This document shows, piece after piece, positions 5,956-7,383 of a stretch of 7,383 bases of DNA (the first letter of the stretch is position 1; every line of letters begins with the position of its first letter). Below the pieces are notes generated by a model, which was not told the DNA's origin, did no database searches, and worked only from the letters and a program-made list of their open reading frames with translations. The DNA is from CAYJPA01 sp964371945 (GTDB lineage: Bacteria > Chloroflexota > Chloroflexia > Thermomicrobiales > UBA6265): contig CAYJPA010000138.1 of the NCBI GenBank assembly GCA_964371945.1, positions 1 through 7,383 of the forward strand, read 5' to 3'. Made by a program: the position numbers and the translations under genes.

Positions 5956-5971
5956 CATCAGAAGAATGCCC

Positions 5972-7363
5972 CTACTGAGCGTCTTTCCCAGTCTGGTTTT
6001 TGAACTCGGCGCGGACTGCGTCGTACGCCTTGGTCAGGGCCGTCTTCGCATCGGCCTCTTCCCCAGATAGGTACGTGTGCCAAATGGGACGGGCGATGTC
6101 GAACTGCTTGATCGTCAGAACCGACGGTTGAATCGCGGCGGCCGTCGCTAGCGAATCGCGAATCGCATACGCCCACGTGTTGGCAGCTAGCCAGTCCGGG
6201 GTTGAGGCTTCCCAACCCGCCCACACCGACTGCAGCACTGGGAGCTGACCGGCCGGAAGTGTACCCTCGTCTGGACTGCCAACAACCGTGTTTTGCCAGA
6301 TCCGTTGATCCTTGGAAACAGCGGTAAGGAATTCCACGGCCTTAGGCTTGTTGAAGCCGTATTTGAAGAGCACCGCACCCGTGTTCCAGAAGACGGAGCC
6401 GCCCGCGCCGCCTTCGGGTGCTGGAAGCTTGGACAGCATGAGCTTGCTCGGGTCCTGCCACTGTGCCGCATTCCGGAGGTGCGCGTTCTGGTACTTGAAG
6501 TAGTAGGCGGCCTGCTGGCTCGCAAATGCCGCTTCGTCGACAAGAACGGTATTGTCCACGCCTGCCGCCGCAAGTACGTCGGCGCTCGTGAGCTCCATCG
6601 TCCGCTTAAGAACCTCAATGGCACTCACGGCCGCGTCACTGTTATAGAGGAACAATCCGTCTGGGCTGTAAACATCAAGGCTGAACGAGTGTGTGACTGG
6701 AATCAGTGATCGCCAATCACGGTTGTCCCAGGTGCAGCCGTACGGAGCGGCACCGCTCTTCACGACGGTATCTGAGTTCGCGATGAATTCGTCCCATGTT
6801 TTCGGAGCCACAGCTGGATCCAATCCGGCTTTGGCAACGATTTCCGAGTTCCAACCCTGAACACAGATGTCGAGCAGGAGCGGCCAAACGTAAAACGAGC
6901 CATTATAGGTACCTTCGGCCAGCGTCGCCGGGTAGAAGTCGTTCTTCAACTCATCGGTGACGTATGGATCCCAGGGCTCAATCGTTTCGGTCTCGACAAG
7001 ACCTTGCATTTCGAGGAACGGAGTGACGCCACCGTACACGTCCCAGGTGCTCTTCTGTTCCAGAGCCTCGGCGATGAAGCGCTCGGAGCCGAAGTTCTCG
7101 GTTGGTGCGACTTCGACGTTGACACCCGCTTCTTCCCCGACATCGTAAATGTTTGGATGAAGGTTCAACATCCAGTCGTAAAAGGTGGCGGAGGGCTTCC
7201 CTTCCTCTGCCGCGAGGGCCCCTCGCACTGTTTCCTGGCTCAGTGCAGCCAAAACCGTTGCGCTCATCCCAAGCGCAGCTCCTCGAATCATGAGTTCGCG
7301 GCGGTTGATCTTTCCAGTCAACGCATCGCTAAACAGCGCGCGAGCCTGCTCGCTCTTCGTCAC
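5972..7363 (-). CDS. Extracellular sugar-binding protein of an ABC importer (family 1), Tat-type signal
   Basis: A 463-residue solute-binding protein that captures a ligand outside the membrane and hands it to the two permeases. The N-terminus has a twin-arginine motif (NRRELMI, R21-R22), then a short hydrophobic stretch (28-41) and an ALA site at 49-51 for signal peptidase. No lipobox cysteine is seen, so it is probably secreted or retained by its signal rather than lipid-anchored. The mature part is rich in aromatic residues (for example FYDWM at 61-65), as expected for sugar-binding clefts, and has the SBP-type patterns PKTWDEFIA and GAVLFKYG. The overall look is UgpB/MalE-like, but the ligand cannot be named. 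The start is GTG 7363, with AGGAGG 8 nt upstream. As the first gene of the importer cluster it lies next to the window edge, so its promoter is outside. A Tat signal implies folding in the cytoplasm before export. Confidence 0.93.
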   Translation of the reverse strand: MTKSEQARALFSDALTGKINRRELMIRGAALGMSATVLAALSQETVRGALAAEEGKPSATFYDWMLNLHPNIYDVGEEAGVNVEVAPTENFGSERFIAEALEQKSTWDVYGGVTPFLEMQGLVETETIEPWDPYVTDELKNDFYPATLAEGTYNGSFYVWPLLLDICVQGWNSEIVAKAGLDPAVAPKTWDEFIANSDTVVKSGAAPYGCTWDNRDWRSLIPVTHSFSLDVYSPDGLFLYNSDAAVSAIEVLKRTMELTSADVLAAAGVDNTVLVDEAAFASQQAAYYFKYQNAHLRNAAQWQDPSKLMLSKLPAPEGGAGGSVFWNTGAVLFKYGFNKPKAVEFLTAVSKDQRIWQNTVVGSPDEGTLPAGQLPVLQSVWAGWEASTPDWLAANTWAYAIRDSLATAAAIQPSVLTIKQFDIARPIWHTYLSGEEADAKTALTKAYDAVRAEFKNQTGKDAQ

Positions 7364-7370
7364 AGTGCCA

Positions 7371-7377
7371 TCCTCCT
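7371..7377 (-). promoter_or_regulatory. Ribosome binding site for the GTG start of the binding protein
   Basis: AGGAGGA on the minus strand ends 7 nt before GTG 7363. An ATG overlapping this site reads only Met-Ala-Leu before a TGA, so it is not the start of the binding protein. Confidence 0.75.
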
Positions 7378-7383
7378 CGTCGA

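Noticed and set aside
3741..5971. The spacers 3741-3894 and 5818-5971 are both 154 nt and both hold a hairpin with a 10-bp stem, suggesting a duplicated element.
   Set aside because: The stem sequences, loops and flanks are unrelated by eye, so the equal length appears to be coincidence.

Overview
The window reads as a bacterial chromosomal segment, most likely from Chloroflexota (Thermomicrobia/Limnocylindria-like). This is an inference from three things: the N-terminal style of the binding protein (a Tat-type NRREL motif followed by RGAALGMSA), the presence of a heliorhodopsin (these genes are concentrated in monoderm bacteria), and moderately high GC. I could not search a database, so the taxonomy is tentative.

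Layout: positions 1-55 may hold the last codons of an upstream plus-strand gene. A classical short-chain dehydrogenase/reductase (SDR) follows on the plus strand (196-963). Everything else is on the minus strand, read from right to left. A sugar-type ABC importer comes first: Tat-exported binding protein (7363-5972), MalF-type permease (5817-4852) and MalG-type permease (4818-3895). It is followed by a second SDR (3740-2961), a shortened FAD-dependent DAO-family oxidoreductase (2810-2163) and a heliorhodopsin (1886-1068). The heliorhodopsin converges on the plus-strand SDR across a 104-nt gap. No ABC ATPase is present, so the importer presumably uses one encoded elsewhere.

How the genes may work together: the binding protein and two permeases would import a carbohydrate-like solute. 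The SDR and FAD protein downstream are the kind of oxidoreductases often found in catabolic operons with such transporters, but no substrate can be named. The heliorhodopsin, a light-sensing seven-helix retinal protein with inverted membrane topology, has its own strong ribosome binding site and a 276-nt upstream region containing a nested inverted repeat. It may therefore be a separate transcription unit.

The most notable points are: the heliorhodopsin itself, with a TTG start and the key retinal-pocket residues in place; a DAO-family protein that appears to have lost about 200 internal residues in frame; a 150-nt spacer made largely of inverted arrays of a 7-nt repeat that also supplies the next gene's ribosome binding site; an SDR with Val in place of the usual tetrad Asn; and two intercistronic hairpins with perfect 10-bp stems.
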